64,000 bases of DNA from Planomonospora parontospora. GTDB lineage: Bacteria > Actinomycetota > Actinomycetes > Streptosporangiales > Streptosporangiaceae. The position numbers and the translations under genes are program-made. A model generated the notes under the pieces. That model saw only the letters and a list, made by a program, of their open reading frames with translations. It was not told where the DNA came from and made no database searches. Positions 7,777 to 16,394 of this stretch are shown here, one piece after another; the first letter of the stretch is position 1, and every line of letters starts with the position of its first letter. The stretch spans positions 186,001 through 250,000 of the forward strand of contig BMQD01000007.1 in assembly GCA_014647935.1 (NCBI GenBank), read 5' to 3'.

Positions 7777-8937
7777 TCACCGCGGCGCCCCGTCCCCGGG
7801 CCGCTCGTGGCGGTAGACGGCGACCTGCGGCACGCGGATGACGTGCTCGCCCTCGGCGTAGCCCTGCTTGACGGTCTCGGCGACGACGTCGTGCAGCTCC
7901 GGCCGATCGGTCGGCTCGGTGCCGAACGCCTCGTGCAGGCGCGGGTCGAAGCGCTGCCCGTCCGCGAGGATCTCCCGGACGCCGGCCCGGTTCAGCCCGT
8001 CCAGCAGCATGCCGGACAGCCGGGGATGCCGTTCGTCGATCTGGTCCCGGCAGTCGATGCAGGCGTCGAGCAGCGCCTGCCGCCCCGGATGGCCGTCGGC
8101 GAACAGGCGCTCCACCCGCTGGGCGAGAGCCGGGCTGATCCCGCTCCGCGCGACCTCGGTCAGCGCGTCCGCCAGCGGATCGGACTCCGCAGGCCCGGGG
8201 AGGGGACCGGGGCCGGACGCGGCGAAGCCCGGCTGCGGCGGCGGACCTTCCGGTCCTCCGGGCGGCGCGGGCGGTACGGGTGACGCTCCGGCGGGTACGG
8301 CGGGCGGCGCCGGAGAGGCCGCGGGCGGTGACCCGGGCGGTGTGGCGGATGGCATGGGGGAGGTCATGGTCGGTGCTCCGGTCGGTGCTCCGGTCGGTGC
8401 TCCGGTCGGTGCGACGGGCGGCATGGGCGGTGCTCCGGCCGGTACGGCAGGCGAGGGGGACCCGCCCGGAGCCGGGGACGGCGGCGCGGCGGGCGGAGGG
8501 CCCGCCGCGGCCGGGAACTCCGCCGGTCCAGGGCCGCCCTGCCAGGCGGAGGGGGCGGTCCGGCCGCGCTGCCGCAGGTAGAGCGCGGCGGCCACCGCGA
8601 GGAGGGCGCCGGCTGCCAGCACGAGCAGCAGCGGCAGGGGGAGGGGCAGGCCGAGACCGCTCACCGGTCCCGTCTCCCCCACCTCCGCGGGGCCGTCGCC
8701 GCCGCCTCCCTCCCGGCCGGGCTCGCCCTCGCGGCCCGGGGGCTTCAGCGGAGCGTCGCCGTCCTGGCCGCCTCCGGAGGCCGGCAGCGGGGAGGCAATG
8801 ACCGCCCCGTCCGAACCCGCGGCCACCCTGCCGAGGCCCGGCGACTCCCCGGCGGAGCCGGCCGTCACCGGGGCGCAGCCGGTCAGCGCGAGGAAGGCCG
8901 CGAGCAGCAGGGCGGGGAGAGCCCGTGCGTCTTTCAT
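7777..8937 (-). CDS. Lipobox/transmembrane protein with GrpE-like C-terminal domain
   Basis: From the ATG at 8937 (GAAAGGTGATC upstream) the product has 386 residues. It starts with a lipoprotein signal ending in LTGC (18-21). An extracytoplasmic Gly/Pro stretch follows, then one transmembrane segment (about 97-121) with RQRGR on the cytoplasmic side and a long Pro/Ala linker (130-250) containing a GAPT triplet repeat. Residues about 300-377 match the C-terminal head of the nucleotide exchange factor GrpE: FDPRLHEAFG (330-339), then ETVKQGYAEGEHVIRVPQVAVY. GrpE is normally soluble and pairs with DnaK, so a membrane-held version is unusual. A start upstream at 9015 would remove the signal sequence and is rejected. 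Confidence 0.8.
   Translation of the reverse strand: MKDARALPALLLAAFLALTGCAPVTAGSAGESPGLGRVAAGSDGAVIASPLPASGGGQDGDAPLKPPGREGEPGREGGGGDGPAEVGETGPVSGLGLPLPLPLLLVLAAGALLAVAAALYLRQRGRTAPSAWQGGPGPAEFPAAAGPPPAAPPSPAPGGSPSPAVPAGAPPMPPVAPTGAPTGAPTGAPTMTSPMPSATPPGSPPAASPAPPAVPAGASPVPPAPPGGPEGPPPQPGFAASGPGPLPGPAESDPLADALTEVARSGISPALAQRVERLFADGHPGRQALLDACIDCRDQIDERHPRLSGMLLDGLNRAGVREILADGQRFDPRLHEAFGTEPTDRPELHDVVAETVKQGYAEGEHVIRVPQVAVYRHERPGDGAPR
8371..8410. repeat. 12-bp triplet repeat encoding GAPT
   Basis: Three consecutive GGTGCTCCGGTC units lie inside the membrane GrpE-like gene and encode GAPT repeats in its Pro-rich linker. Such in-frame arrays can change linker length by slippage. Confidence 0.7.
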
Positions 8938-9065
8938 GATCACCTTTCGTCGGCGGCCCGGGCGGTCCGGAGCCCGCGCGGGCCCGGGCCCGCCGGGAGG
9001 CGGGCACGGGCTCACGGGTGTGCTCCCGGGCCCGAGGTCGTCCGGGCGCGTGCCGGACCCTGGGG

Positions 9066-9311
9066 TCAGGCCGAGAAGGGGCCCGAGGTCTCGGTGTAGT
9101 CGGACACGCCGTCACCGTCGAGGTCGACGCGGGTCTCGTCGATGACGCCGTCGCCGTTGTGGTCGTAGTCGACGACGTCGGTGACGCCGTCGCCGTCGAC
9201 GTCGTAACGCGCCTCGTCGGCGTAGCCGTCGCCGGTGGTGTCGATCAGCTCGGCGTCGGTGTAGCCGTCGCCGTTGCTGTCGACGAACTCGGTGGTGACG
9301 AAGTCGCTCAT
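9066..9311 (-). CDS. Small protein with five calcium-loop (DxDGDG) repeats
   Basis: This 81-residue acidic protein is almost entirely five nine-residue loops spaced exactly 13 residues apart: DSNGDGYTD (11-19), DTTGDGYAD (24-32), DVDGDGVTD (37-45), DHNGDGVID (50-58) and DLDGDGVSD (63-71). They resemble EF-hand, dockerin or thrombospondin type 3 calcium loops. There is no signal peptide or membrane segment, so it is probably cytoplasmic. The ATG has AGAGGA about 8 bases upstream. It lies upstream of the membrane GrpE-like gene in the same orientation. Calcium binding is inferred from the motif, not shown. Confidence 0.85.
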   Translation of the reverse strand: MSDFVTTEFVDSNGDGYTDAELIDTTGDGYADEARYDVDGDGVTDVVDYDHNGDGVIDETRVDLDGDGVSDYTETSGPFSA

Positions 9312-9456
9312 TTTCCCGATCCTCTCGTTGTGCCGTTCGCCAGATGAGAGTCGGGTCCGAGGCGTTTTGTTACAGCGGGACCGGAAGTTTTTCCGCGGGG
9401 TCTCCGGGAGGGGCCGGAAAGGGCGGCCCCGGCCCCTCCCGGTCCGGCCGCGTGGG

Positions 9457-11220
9457 TCAGCTGAGCGCGCTGGCCACGTGGATCAGCGGGACGTGGCTGA
9501 ACGCCTGCGGGAAGTTGCCGACCAGGCGGCCGTACCGGGGGTCGTACTCTTCGGCGAGCAGCCCGACGTCGTTGCGGAGGGCCAGCAACCGCTCGAACAG
9601 CTCGACCGCCTCGTCCCTGCGCCCCACCATCGCGAGGGCCTCGGCCAGCCAGAAGCTGCACGCCAGGAAGGCGCCCTCGCCGCCGGGCAGGCCGTCCACG
9701 TCGTTGTCCTTTGCCACCGGGTAGCGCAGCACGAACCCGTCCACCAGCAGCTCGCGCTCGATGGCCTCGATGGTGCCGATCACGCGCGGGTCGGTCGCGG
9801 GCAGGAAGCCGACGATCGGGATGAGCAGCAGGGCGGCGTCCAGCTCGTGCGAGCCGTACGACTGCGTGAAGGTGTTGCGCGTGCTGTCGAAGGCCTTGAC
9901 GCAGATCTCGGCGTGGATGCGGTCGCGCAGCGCCCTCCACCGCTCCACCGGGCCGGTGCGGCCGAACTCCTCCACGGCCCTGATCACCCGGTCCAGCGCC
10001 ACCCAGCACATCACCTTGGAGTGGGTGAAGTGGCGCCGGGGGCCGCGGACCTCCCACAGCCCCTCGTCGGGCTCGTCCCAGTGCGCCTCGAGGTAGTCGA
10101 TCAGCTGCCGCTGGATGGTCCAGGCGCGGTTGTCCGGCGACAGACCGGAGGCGCGGGCCAGGTAGAGGGAGTTCGAGACCTCGCCGTAGACGTCGAGCTG
10201 GAGCTGGTTGACCGCGCCGTTGCCGATGCGGACCGGCCGGGAGTCCTCGTAGCCGGGCAGCCAGTCCAGTTCCATCTCCGGCAGGCGGCGCTCTCCCGCG
10301 ACGCCGTACATGATCTGCAGGTCCTCGGCGCGGCCCGCGATGGCGCGCAGCAGCCACGCGCGCCAGTCGGCGGCCTCCTCCAGGTAACCCGAACCGATGA
10401 GGGCGTCCAGGATCATGGTGGCGTCGCGCAGCCAGCAGTAGCGGTAGTCCCAGTTGCGCACGCCGCCCAGGTCCTCGGGGAGCGAGGTGGTGGGGGCGGC
10501 GACGATGCCCCCGGTGGGGGAGTAGGTCAGGGCCTTGAGCGTGATGAGCGAGCGGACCACGGCGTCCCGCCACGGGCCGGTGTGGGTGCACCTGTTCGCC
10601 CATTCGGTCCACAGCGCCTCGGTCTCGGTCAGCTGCTCGAAGGGGTCGATCTCGGTCGGGCGCGGCTCGTGGGAGGGATGCCAGGTGAAGACGAACGGCA
10701 GGCGGTCGCCCGCCGAGACGCGGAAGGCCCCGTGGTGCGTGTAGCCGCGGCTGCGCAGCGGCACCGGGGAGTGCAGCCAGATCGAGTCGGGGCCGCCGAC
10801 GGCGTGGAGGAGGCCTTCGTCGGTGCGGCGCACCCACGGCACGATCCGCCCGTAGTCGAAGCGGATGCGGATCTCGGTGGACATCTCCACCGAGCCCGAG
10901 ACGCCTTCGACGATCCGGACCAGGTCCGGGTTGGCCTGCCGGGGCGGCATGAAGTCGATCACGCGGACCGTGCCGCCCGGCAGGTCCCACTCGCTCTCCA
11001 GCACCAGGGTGTCGCCCCGGTAGCGGCGCCGGGTGGCGGAGCGCCGCTCGCCGCCGGCCGGGCCGATCCACCACTGGCCGTGGTCGGTGTCGCCGAGCAG
11101 CGCGCCGAAGCACGACGGCGAGTCGAAGCGGGGCAGGCAGAGCCAGTCGATGGAGCCGTCCCGGCCGACGAGGGCGGCCGACTGCATGTCGCCGATGAGG
11201 GCGTAGTCCTCGATGCGCAT
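9457..11220 (-). CDS. Glycoside hydrolase family 15 (glucoamylase/trehalase-like)
   Basis: This 587-residue GH15 enzyme has an N-terminal beta-sandwich (RIEDYALIGDMQSAALVGRDGSIDWLCLPRFDSPSCF) and a C-terminal (alpha/alpha)6 barrel. Likely catalytic glutamates sit in EGLWEVRG and EGAFLACSFWLAEA. The family hydrolyses alpha-glucosidic bonds; in actinobacteria close relatives act on trehalose. There is no signal peptide, so it acts in the cytoplasm. The start at 11220 is chosen over 11259 because the family begins with MRIEDYALIGD. A TAGCGT hexamer 7 bases upstream of this ATG suggests leaderless transcription. Confidence 0.9.
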   Translation of the reverse strand: MRIEDYALIGDMQSAALVGRDGSIDWLCLPRFDSPSCFGALLGDTDHGQWWIGPAGGERRSATRRRYRGDTLVLESEWDLPGGTVRVIDFMPPRQANPDLVRIVEGVSGSVEMSTEIRIRFDYGRIVPWVRRTDEGLLHAVGGPDSIWLHSPVPLRSRGYTHHGAFRVSAGDRLPFVFTWHPSHEPRPTEIDPFEQLTETEALWTEWANRCTHTGPWRDAVVRSLITLKALTYSPTGGIVAAPTTSLPEDLGGVRNWDYRYCWLRDATMILDALIGSGYLEEAADWRAWLLRAIAGRAEDLQIMYGVAGERRLPEMELDWLPGYEDSRPVRIGNGAVNQLQLDVYGEVSNSLYLARASGLSPDNRAWTIQRQLIDYLEAHWDEPDEGLWEVRGPRRHFTHSKVMCWVALDRVIRAVEEFGRTGPVERWRALRDRIHAEICVKAFDSTRNTFTQSYGSHELDAALLLIPIVGFLPATDPRVIGTIEAIERELLVDGFVLRYPVAKDNDVDGLPGGEGAFLACSFWLAEALAMVGRRDEAVELFERLLALRNDVGLLAEEYDPRYGRLVGNFPQAFSHVPLIHVASALS

Positions 11221-11373
11221 GGATCCGACGCTAATACCTCGGCCGCGTCCGGGCGGCACCCGGGACCGGTCCGGTTCCGCGCGGCGGTCCGCTCCGCGGT
11301 CCCGGACGGTGCGGGGCGGGGTCTCCGGGCAGCGCGGGAGCGGGTCTCCGGGCGTCCGCCCCGGGGAATCCGG

Positions 11374-11994
11374 TCAGCTTCGGGCGGCCGGGCGGGTGAA
11401 GCTCATCCGCGGCATGAAGAACTGGGTGAGGAACCCCACGGCCAGGGCGAAGACCACCGTGCCGACGCCCACGGTGCCGCCGAGCAGCCAGCCGGCCGCC
11501 AGCACGGTCAGCTCGATGAGCGTGCGGGCGGCGCGGACCGAGAGCCCCAGGCGGACCAGGCCGGTCATCAGCCCGTCCCGCGGGCCGGGGCCCAGGCCGG
11601 CGCCGATGTACAGGGCCGTCGCGGCGGCGGTGGCCACCACGCCGGACAGCAGGAAGGCCCACCGGGCGGCGAGGGGGTCGGGCGCGGGCGCCAGCCACAT
11701 CGCGGCGTCGGCGAACAGGCCGAGGAAGACGACGTTGCTGATCGTGCCGACGCCGGGCCGCTGCCGCAGCGGGATCCACAGCAGCATCACCAGTGCGCCC
11801 ACCAGGATGATCCAGGTCCCGACGGACAGGCCCAGGTGGATGGAGAGCCCCTGGTGGAAGACGTCCCACGGGCTGCCGCCGAGGCGGGACTCGATCTGCA
11901 GGGCGACGCCGACGCCGTAGAGCGCCAGGCCCGCGTAGAGGCGGACCAGGCGGTTGGGGAGGGAGCCGAGGGCGGTCAGGGAGAGTTCGCTCAT
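11374..11994 (-). CDS. yczE: YczE-type membrane protein
   Basis: This 206-residue integral membrane protein has about five to six hydrophobic segments. Gly-rich motifs typical of YczE/YitT-related proteins are visible (GSPWDVFHQGLS near the N-terminus, GLGPGPRDGLMTGL in the second half). Its transport function is not established. The ATG at 11994 is preferred to 12009 because AGGA lies about 6 bases before it. The gene is divergent from a MocR-type regulator, and such regulators (YczR) are known to control adjacent yczE genes in other bacteria. Confidence 0.85.
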   Translation of the reverse strand: MSELSLTALGSLPNRLVRLYAGLALYGVGVALQIESRLGGSPWDVFHQGLSIHLGLSVGTWIILVGALVMLLWIPLRQRPGVGTISNVVFLGLFADAAMWLAPAPDPLAARWAFLLSGVVATAAATALYIGAGLGPGPRDGLMTGLVRLGLSVRAARTLIELTVLAAGWLLGGTVGVGTVVFALAVGFLTQFFMPRMSFTRPAARS

Positions 11995-12046
11995 GATGTC
12001 CTGAATCATCCTGGCCGTAACCACCCCGGCAAAGGGCCAATCATTG

Positions 12047-12066
12047 AAAGTGGTCTTATAGTGGCC
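12047..12066. promoter_or_regulatory. Direct-repeat operator candidate between yczE and the MocR gene
   Basis: AAAGTGGTC (12047-12055) and ATAGTGGCC (12058-12066) form a direct repeat with an 11-bp period, one helical turn. MocR regulators commonly bind direct repeats in the divergent region they control. The second copy overlaps the TATAGT hexamer (12057-12062) that sits 7 bases before the regulator start, which fits autoregulation. Confidence 0.5.
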
Positions 12067-12069
12067 CGC

Positions 12070-13503
12070 ATGGACCGGTATCTGAGCGGACCCCAGCTCG
12101 CCCGCCTCGTGGTGATCGACCCCGGCACCAGGCCCTACTACCGGGCCCTGGCCGGCCGGATGCGCGCACTGATCCTCGACGGGCGCCTCCCGGTGCGCGT
12201 GCGCGTCCCGGCCGAGCGGCACCTCGCCGAGGCCCTGGGCGTCAGCCGCACCACCGTGACCGCCGCCTACGACCGCCTCCGCGAGCAGGGCTACCTGGAC
12301 AGCAGGCAGGGCGCCGGGAGCTGGACCGCGCTGCCCGACGTCGGCGCGCTCGGCGCGGAGAACCCGTGGATCGCCTCGGGCGACGACGGCCTGCTGCCGA
12401 TGCACTGCGCCGCGCCGCACGCCACCTCGGCGTTGCCCGCGGCGATCGCCCACGCGGGCGAGCACTACCCGCGCTACGCGCTCGGCATGGGCTACGACCC
12501 GACCGGGATCACCCCGCTCCGCGAAGCCGTCGCCGCCCGCTACACCGCCCGGGGGCTGGCCACCCGGCCCGAGCAGATCCTCGTCACCACCGGCGCCCAG
12601 CACGCGCTCCACCTGCTGGTCATGACGCTGCTGTCGCCGGGCGACCCGATGATGGTCGAGTCGCCCACCTACCCGCACATCCTCGACGCGGCCAGGCTGC
12701 GCGGCGCCAGGATCGTCCCGGTCGGCGTCCCCTCCGGCGGCTGGCACCTGGACCTGCTCACCTCCGCGATGCGCCAGTCGGCCGCCCGCCTGGCCTACGT
12801 GATCCCGGACTTCCAGAACCCGACCGGCCACCTGATGGACGACGCCACCAGGGCCGGGCTGGTCGGCGCGGCCCGGGACTGCGGCACCACGCTGGTCGTG
12901 GACGAGACCTGGAGCGAACTGGCGATCGACGAGGTGCCGCCGATCGCGCCCCTGGCCGCGTTCGACACCGACAGCCGGGTGATCTCCGTCGGGTCGGCCT
13001 CCAAGCTCTGGTGGGGCGGCCTGCGCATCGGCTGGATCCGCACCACCGCGGCCATGGTCCGCCGCCTGGCCGCGTTCCGCTCGGCGGTGGACATCGCCAG
13101 CCCGCTCTTCGAGCAGCTGGTCGTGGCCCGGTTGTTCGAGGACATCGAGGAGACGAGGGCCGAGCGCCGCCGTACCTTCGGAGCCTCCCGGGACGCCCTG
13201 GCGGCCGCGCTGGAGCGGCGCATGCCCGACTGGTCCTTCGCCGTCCCCAAGGGCGGCGGGTCGCTCTGGATCCGGCTGGAGGGCGCGTCGGCCACCGCGC
13301 TGGCCGACGCCGCCGCCTGCCACGGCGTACGGCTCGCCCCCGGCGCCTGGTTCGGCCTGGACGGCACCCTGGAGGGCCGCCTCCGCCTGCCCTTCACCCA
13401 GCCGCCCCAGGTCGTCACCGAGGCGGTGGAGCGCATCGCAGAGGCCCGCGTCAGGGGCCCGTACGGCGTCCGCCGCCCGGCCGGGCCGCTCACCCGGGTC
13501 TGA
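12070..13503 (+). CDS. MocR-family regulator (GntR wHTH fused to aminotransferase fold)
   Basis: This 477-residue protein has an N-terminal GntR winged helix (about 15-80, with RVPAERHLAEALGVSRTTVTAAYDRLREQGYL) and a C-terminal fold-type I aminotransferase domain. PLP-site features include NPTGH, the DETWSEL aspartate region and lysine in SVGSASKLWWGGLRIGW. MocR proteins use PLP or related ligands to control vitamin B6, taurine or transporter genes; the divergent yczE suggests a YczR role. The ATG at 12070 follows TATAGT by 7 bases, so the transcript is probably leaderless. An in-frame GTG at 12061 is possible but would overlap that hexamer. Confidence 0.9.
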   Translation: MDRYLSGPQLARLVVIDPGTRPYYRALAGRMRALILDGRLPVRVRVPAERHLAEALGVSRTTVTAAYDRLREQGYLDSRQGAGSWTALPDVGALGAENPWIASGDDGLLPMHCAAPHATSALPAAIAHAGEHYPRYALGMGYDPTGITPLREAVAARYTARGLATRPEQILVTTGAQHALHLLVMTLLSPGDPMMVESPTYPHILDAARLRGARIVPVGVPSGGWHLDLLTSAMRQSAARLAYVIPDFQNPTGHLMDDATRAGLVGAARDCGTTLVVDETWSELAIDEVPPIAPLAAFDTDSRVISVGSASKLWWGGLRIGWIRTTAAMVRRLAAFRSAVDIASPLFEQLVVARLFEDIEETRAERRRTFGASRDALAAALERRMPDWSFAVPKGGGSLWIRLEGASATALADAAACHGVRLAPGAWFGLDGTLEGRLRLPFTQPPQVVTEAVERIAEARVRGPYGVRRPAGPLTRV

Positions 13504-13610
13504 GACCGGCGCCCCGCCGGTCCGGAAGCACGGCCCCGAGGCACGGCTCCGAGGCACGGGCCCGGGGTGGCGGTCCGTCGCCGGGACCGTTCCGGAGAAG
13601 CCGGCGGGGG

Positions 13611-14225
13611 TCAGTCCGGCGCCGTGACGCCCCGGGCGAGCGGGGCACGGAGCCGGAAGCGCACGGCGGCGATCCGCAGCCCGAAGGCCAGGACGGCCGC
13701 GGCGAGGGTGGCGGTCCAGCCGTGCAGGTCGAGGACGTAGAGCACGGCCATCACCGCCGAGCCGAGCATGGCCGGCACCGCGTAGAACTGGCGGTCGTAG
13801 AGCAGCACGGGGATCTGGCCGGAGAGCATGTCGCGCAGCACGCCGCCGCCGACCGCCGTGGTCACCCCGAGCAGGACGGAGTGCAGCGGGCTGAGACCGG
13901 CCACCAGCGCCTTCTCCGTGCCGACCGCGCAGAACAGCCCGAGGCCCGCCGCGTCGAACACGTTCACCACCGGCATCACCCGCTGGACGTGCGGGTGCCA
14001 GAAGAACACGATCACCGTGGCGGCCAGGGGCACCACCACATAACCGACGCTGAAGAAGGCGGCGGGCCGTACGTTGAGGATCAGGTCCCGCAGGATCCCG
14101 CCGCCCAGCGCGGTCACCGAGGCGAGGACGGCCATGCCGACCACGTCCAGCCGTCTGCGCACGCCGACGAGCGCTCCGGAGAGCGCGAAGACGAAGATTC
14201 CGACGAGGTCGAGCACCTGGGTCAC
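13611..14225 (-). CDS. TRIC-type (UPF0126/YadS) cation channel family protein
   Basis: This 204-residue membrane protein has about seven segments and two internal repeats. Each repeat carries the family signature, GGGILRDLILN in the first half and GGGVLRDMLSG in the second. Bacterial TRIC homologues form potassium-permeable trimers; the substrate of this one is not shown. The start is GTG at 14225 with a weak GGGA upstream. It is divergent from the acyl-CoA synthetase gene and convergent with the MocR gene. Confidence 0.9.
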   Translation of the reverse strand: MTQVLDLVGIFVFALSGALVGVRRRLDVVGMAVLASVTALGGGILRDLILNVRPAAFFSVGYVVVPLAATVIVFFWHPHVQRVMPVVNVFDAAGLGLFCAVGTEKALVAGLSPLHSVLLGVTTAVGGGVLRDMLSGQIPVLLYDRQFYAVPAMLGSAVMAVLYVLDLHGWTATLAAAVLAFGLRIAAVRFRLRAPLARGVTAPD

Positions 14226-14434
14226 CGGGAAATGATCCCATGACCGGCCCTATGCCCCCCTGGGCCGGGGCCCGCCCGGGTCCGCGTCGCAGGGGCGGCG
14301 GGAGGCCGCGCGGGCGGGCGGCGCGCCTGCGGGGAACGGTCCGGTTCCTTATTCCGGCAAGGTCTTGTCTGCGCCGACCCGGTGTGGTGCGATGCATCCC
14401 AATCGTGCAAGTGAGCACTTTCTGGAGGCGCGTC

Positions 14435-16273
14435 ATGGGTGAGGTCCTTGAGGTGCGCGCCGCGATCGAGCGGGAGATCGCGGGCCGTACCGTTTGCGCA
14501 CAGCTGAAGGAGACGGCGGAGCAGAACCCCGACGCGCCCGCCTATTCCGACCCGGTCGAGGGCGGCTGGTCCACCCTCACCTACGCCGAGGCCCGGCAGC
14601 GGGTCCTGGAGATCGCGGCCGGGTTCGCCGCCCTCGGAGTGGAGCCCGGCGACACCGTCGCGCTGATGATGATCAACCGCAGCGAGCACGTGCTGGCCGA
14701 CCTGGGCGCCGTGCACGCCGGGGCGGCGTCGTGCTCGGTCTACTCCACCTTCGCCCCCGACCAGGTCGCCTTCGTCGCGGACAACGTCGGCGCGAAGGTC
14801 GCCGTGCTGGGCGGCGCGGCCGAGCTGGCCCGCTGGGAGCCGATCCTCGGCGAGCTGCCGCGCCTGGGCCGGATCGTGATGCTGGGCGACGTCCCCGCCG
14901 GCGACGACCGCTTCCTCGGCTGGGACGCCTTCCTGCAGCTGGGCCGCGAGCGCCTGGCCGCCGACCCGGCCGCGGTCGACGCCCGCTGGCAGGCGGTCCG
15001 GCCCGACGACGTCCTGACGGTCCTCTACACCTCCGGGACCACCGGCAACCCCAAGGGCGTGCCGCTCACCCACGCCAACGTGCTCTACGAGGTCGGCGCC
15101 ACCGACCGGATGACCTCGCTGCCCACCCACGGCACGCAGATCTCCTACCTGACCTACGCGCACATCGCCGAGCGGGTGCTCAGCCTGTACCTGCCGCTGT
15201 TCAAGGTCTCGCACGTGCACTTCTGCACCGACCTGGCGAACCTGGGCGCGACGCTCGGGCAGGTCAAGCCGGTGATGTTCTTCGGCGTCCCCCGCGTGTG
15301 GGAGAAGATGATGGCCCGCCTGCAGTCGCTGCTGGCGACCCAGCCGGAGGAGCAGCAGGAGAACGTGCGCAAGGCCATGGCCGCCGGACTGGCCTTCGTC
15401 GAGGCGGGCCAGCACGGGCGGACGGTCACGCCGGAGGTCCGGCAGGCCTACGACGCCGCCGACGCCGCGCTGCTCTCGATCATCCGCTCCATGATCGGCT
15501 TCGACAACGCCGGCTGGCTGGCCACCGCCGCGGCCCCGATGCCGATCGAGGTCCAGCGGTTCTTCGCCGGCCTCGGCCTGAAGATCCTCGACGTGTACGG
15601 CATGACCGAGACGACGGGGGCGTTCACCGCCAACAGCCCCGAGAGCTACAAGCTCGGCACCGTCGGCCGCGCCGAGCCCGGCGTCGAGGTCCGCATCGCC
15701 GAGGACGGCGAGATCCTCACCCGCAGCCCGCTCAACACCCGCGGCTACCTGAACCGCCCCGAGGCCACCGCCGAACTGCTCGACCCCGACGGCTGGCTGC
15801 ACACCGGGGACGTGGGCTCCGTCGACGAGGACGGCTTCGTCAGGATCGTCGACCGGAAGAAGGAGCTCATCATCACCGCCGGCGGGGAGAACATCTCCCC
15901 GGCCAACATCGAGAACCACCTCAAGGAGCACCCCCTCATCGGGCAGGCCCTCGCCTACGGCGACGGCAGGCCGTACCCGGTGGCGATCCTCACCCTCGAC
16001 GGGGAGGCCGCCCCCGGCTGGGCGCAGGCGCACGGGATCGGGCCCGCGACCCTCGCCGAGCTCGCCGAGCACCCCGACGTCCTCAAGGCCGTCGAGGCCG
16101 CCGTCGCCGCGGCCAACGAGAAGCTGGCCCGGGTCCAGCAGGTCAAGCGCTGGCGCCTGCTGCCGGTGGAGTGGACGCCGGAGACCGAGGAGCTCACCCC
16201 GAGCCTGAAGCTGAAGCGCCGCGTCGTGCACGCCAAGTACGCCGCGATCATCGACGAGATGTACGCCGGCTGA
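14435..16273 (+). CDS. Long-chain acyl-CoA synthetase (AMP-binding)
   Basis: This 612-residue adenylate-forming enzyme activates fatty acids to acyl-CoA using ATP. The P-loop motif YTSGTTGNPKGVPLTH is present, along with YGMTETTGAF, the hinge GWLHTGDVG and DRKKELIITAGGENISPANIE near the C-terminus. The layout fits bacterial FadD15-type enzymes. The ATG at 14435 is chosen for its GGAGG 8 bases upstream; the frame stays open further upstream but has no better start. A short GC hairpin (16312-16329) follows the gene. It may supply starters to the lipid-type polyketide synthase nearby, but that is a guess. Confidence 0.93.
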   Translation: MGEVLEVRAAIEREIAGRTVCAQLKETAEQNPDAPAYSDPVEGGWSTLTYAEARQRVLEIAAGFAALGVEPGDTVALMMINRSEHVLADLGAVHAGAASCSVYSTFAPDQVAFVADNVGAKVAVLGGAAELARWEPILGELPRLGRIVMLGDVPAGDDRFLGWDAFLQLGRERLAADPAAVDARWQAVRPDDVLTVLYTSGTTGNPKGVPLTHANVLYEVGATDRMTSLPTHGTQISYLTYAHIAERVLSLYLPLFKVSHVHFCTDLANLGATLGQVKPVMFFGVPRVWEKMMARLQSLLATQPEEQQENVRKAMAAGLAFVEAGQHGRTVTPEVRQAYDAADAALLSIIRSMIGFDNAGWLATAAAPMPIEVQRFFAGLGLKILDVYGMTETTGAFTANSPESYKLGTVGRAEPGVEVRIAEDGEILTRSPLNTRGYLNRPEATAELLDPDGWLHTGDVGSVDEDGFVRIVDRKKELIITAGGENISPANIENHLKEHPLIGQALAYGDGRPYPVAILTLDGEAAPGWAQAHGIGPATLAELAEHPDVLKAVEAAVAAANEKLARVQQVKRWRLLPVEWTPETEELTPSLKLKRRVVHAKYAAIIDEMYAG

Positions 16274-16311
16274 CGGCACCGGAACCGGAAGGCGTCCGTC
16301 CTCGGGAGGGG

Positions 16312-16329
16312 GGCGGGCGCTTTCCCGCC
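16312..16329 (+). terminator. Weak terminator hairpin after the acyl-CoA synthetase gene
   Basis: GGCGGG (16312-16317), a 6-base loop and CCCGCC (16324-16329) form a 6-bp stem. No T-run follows, as is usual in high-GC genomes, so the call is tentative. Confidence 0.35.
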
Positions 16330-16394
16330 TCTTGCCCGTTCGCGGGCCTGTCGCCGCCACGTCCATTGCCAGGCGATATCTAGCGTTCCTGGTC

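Noticed and set aside
9274-13503. Very long plus-strand open frame (1409 codons) across several genes
   Set aside because: It only contains the MocR gene in frame from 12070. The rest is the reverse strand of the GH15 and yczE genes and a by-product of high GC content.
11374-14436. Minus-strand 1020-codon open frame
   Set aside because: Only the 3' part (11374-11994) encodes a recognisable protein (YczE); the rest opposes the MocR and TRIC genes.
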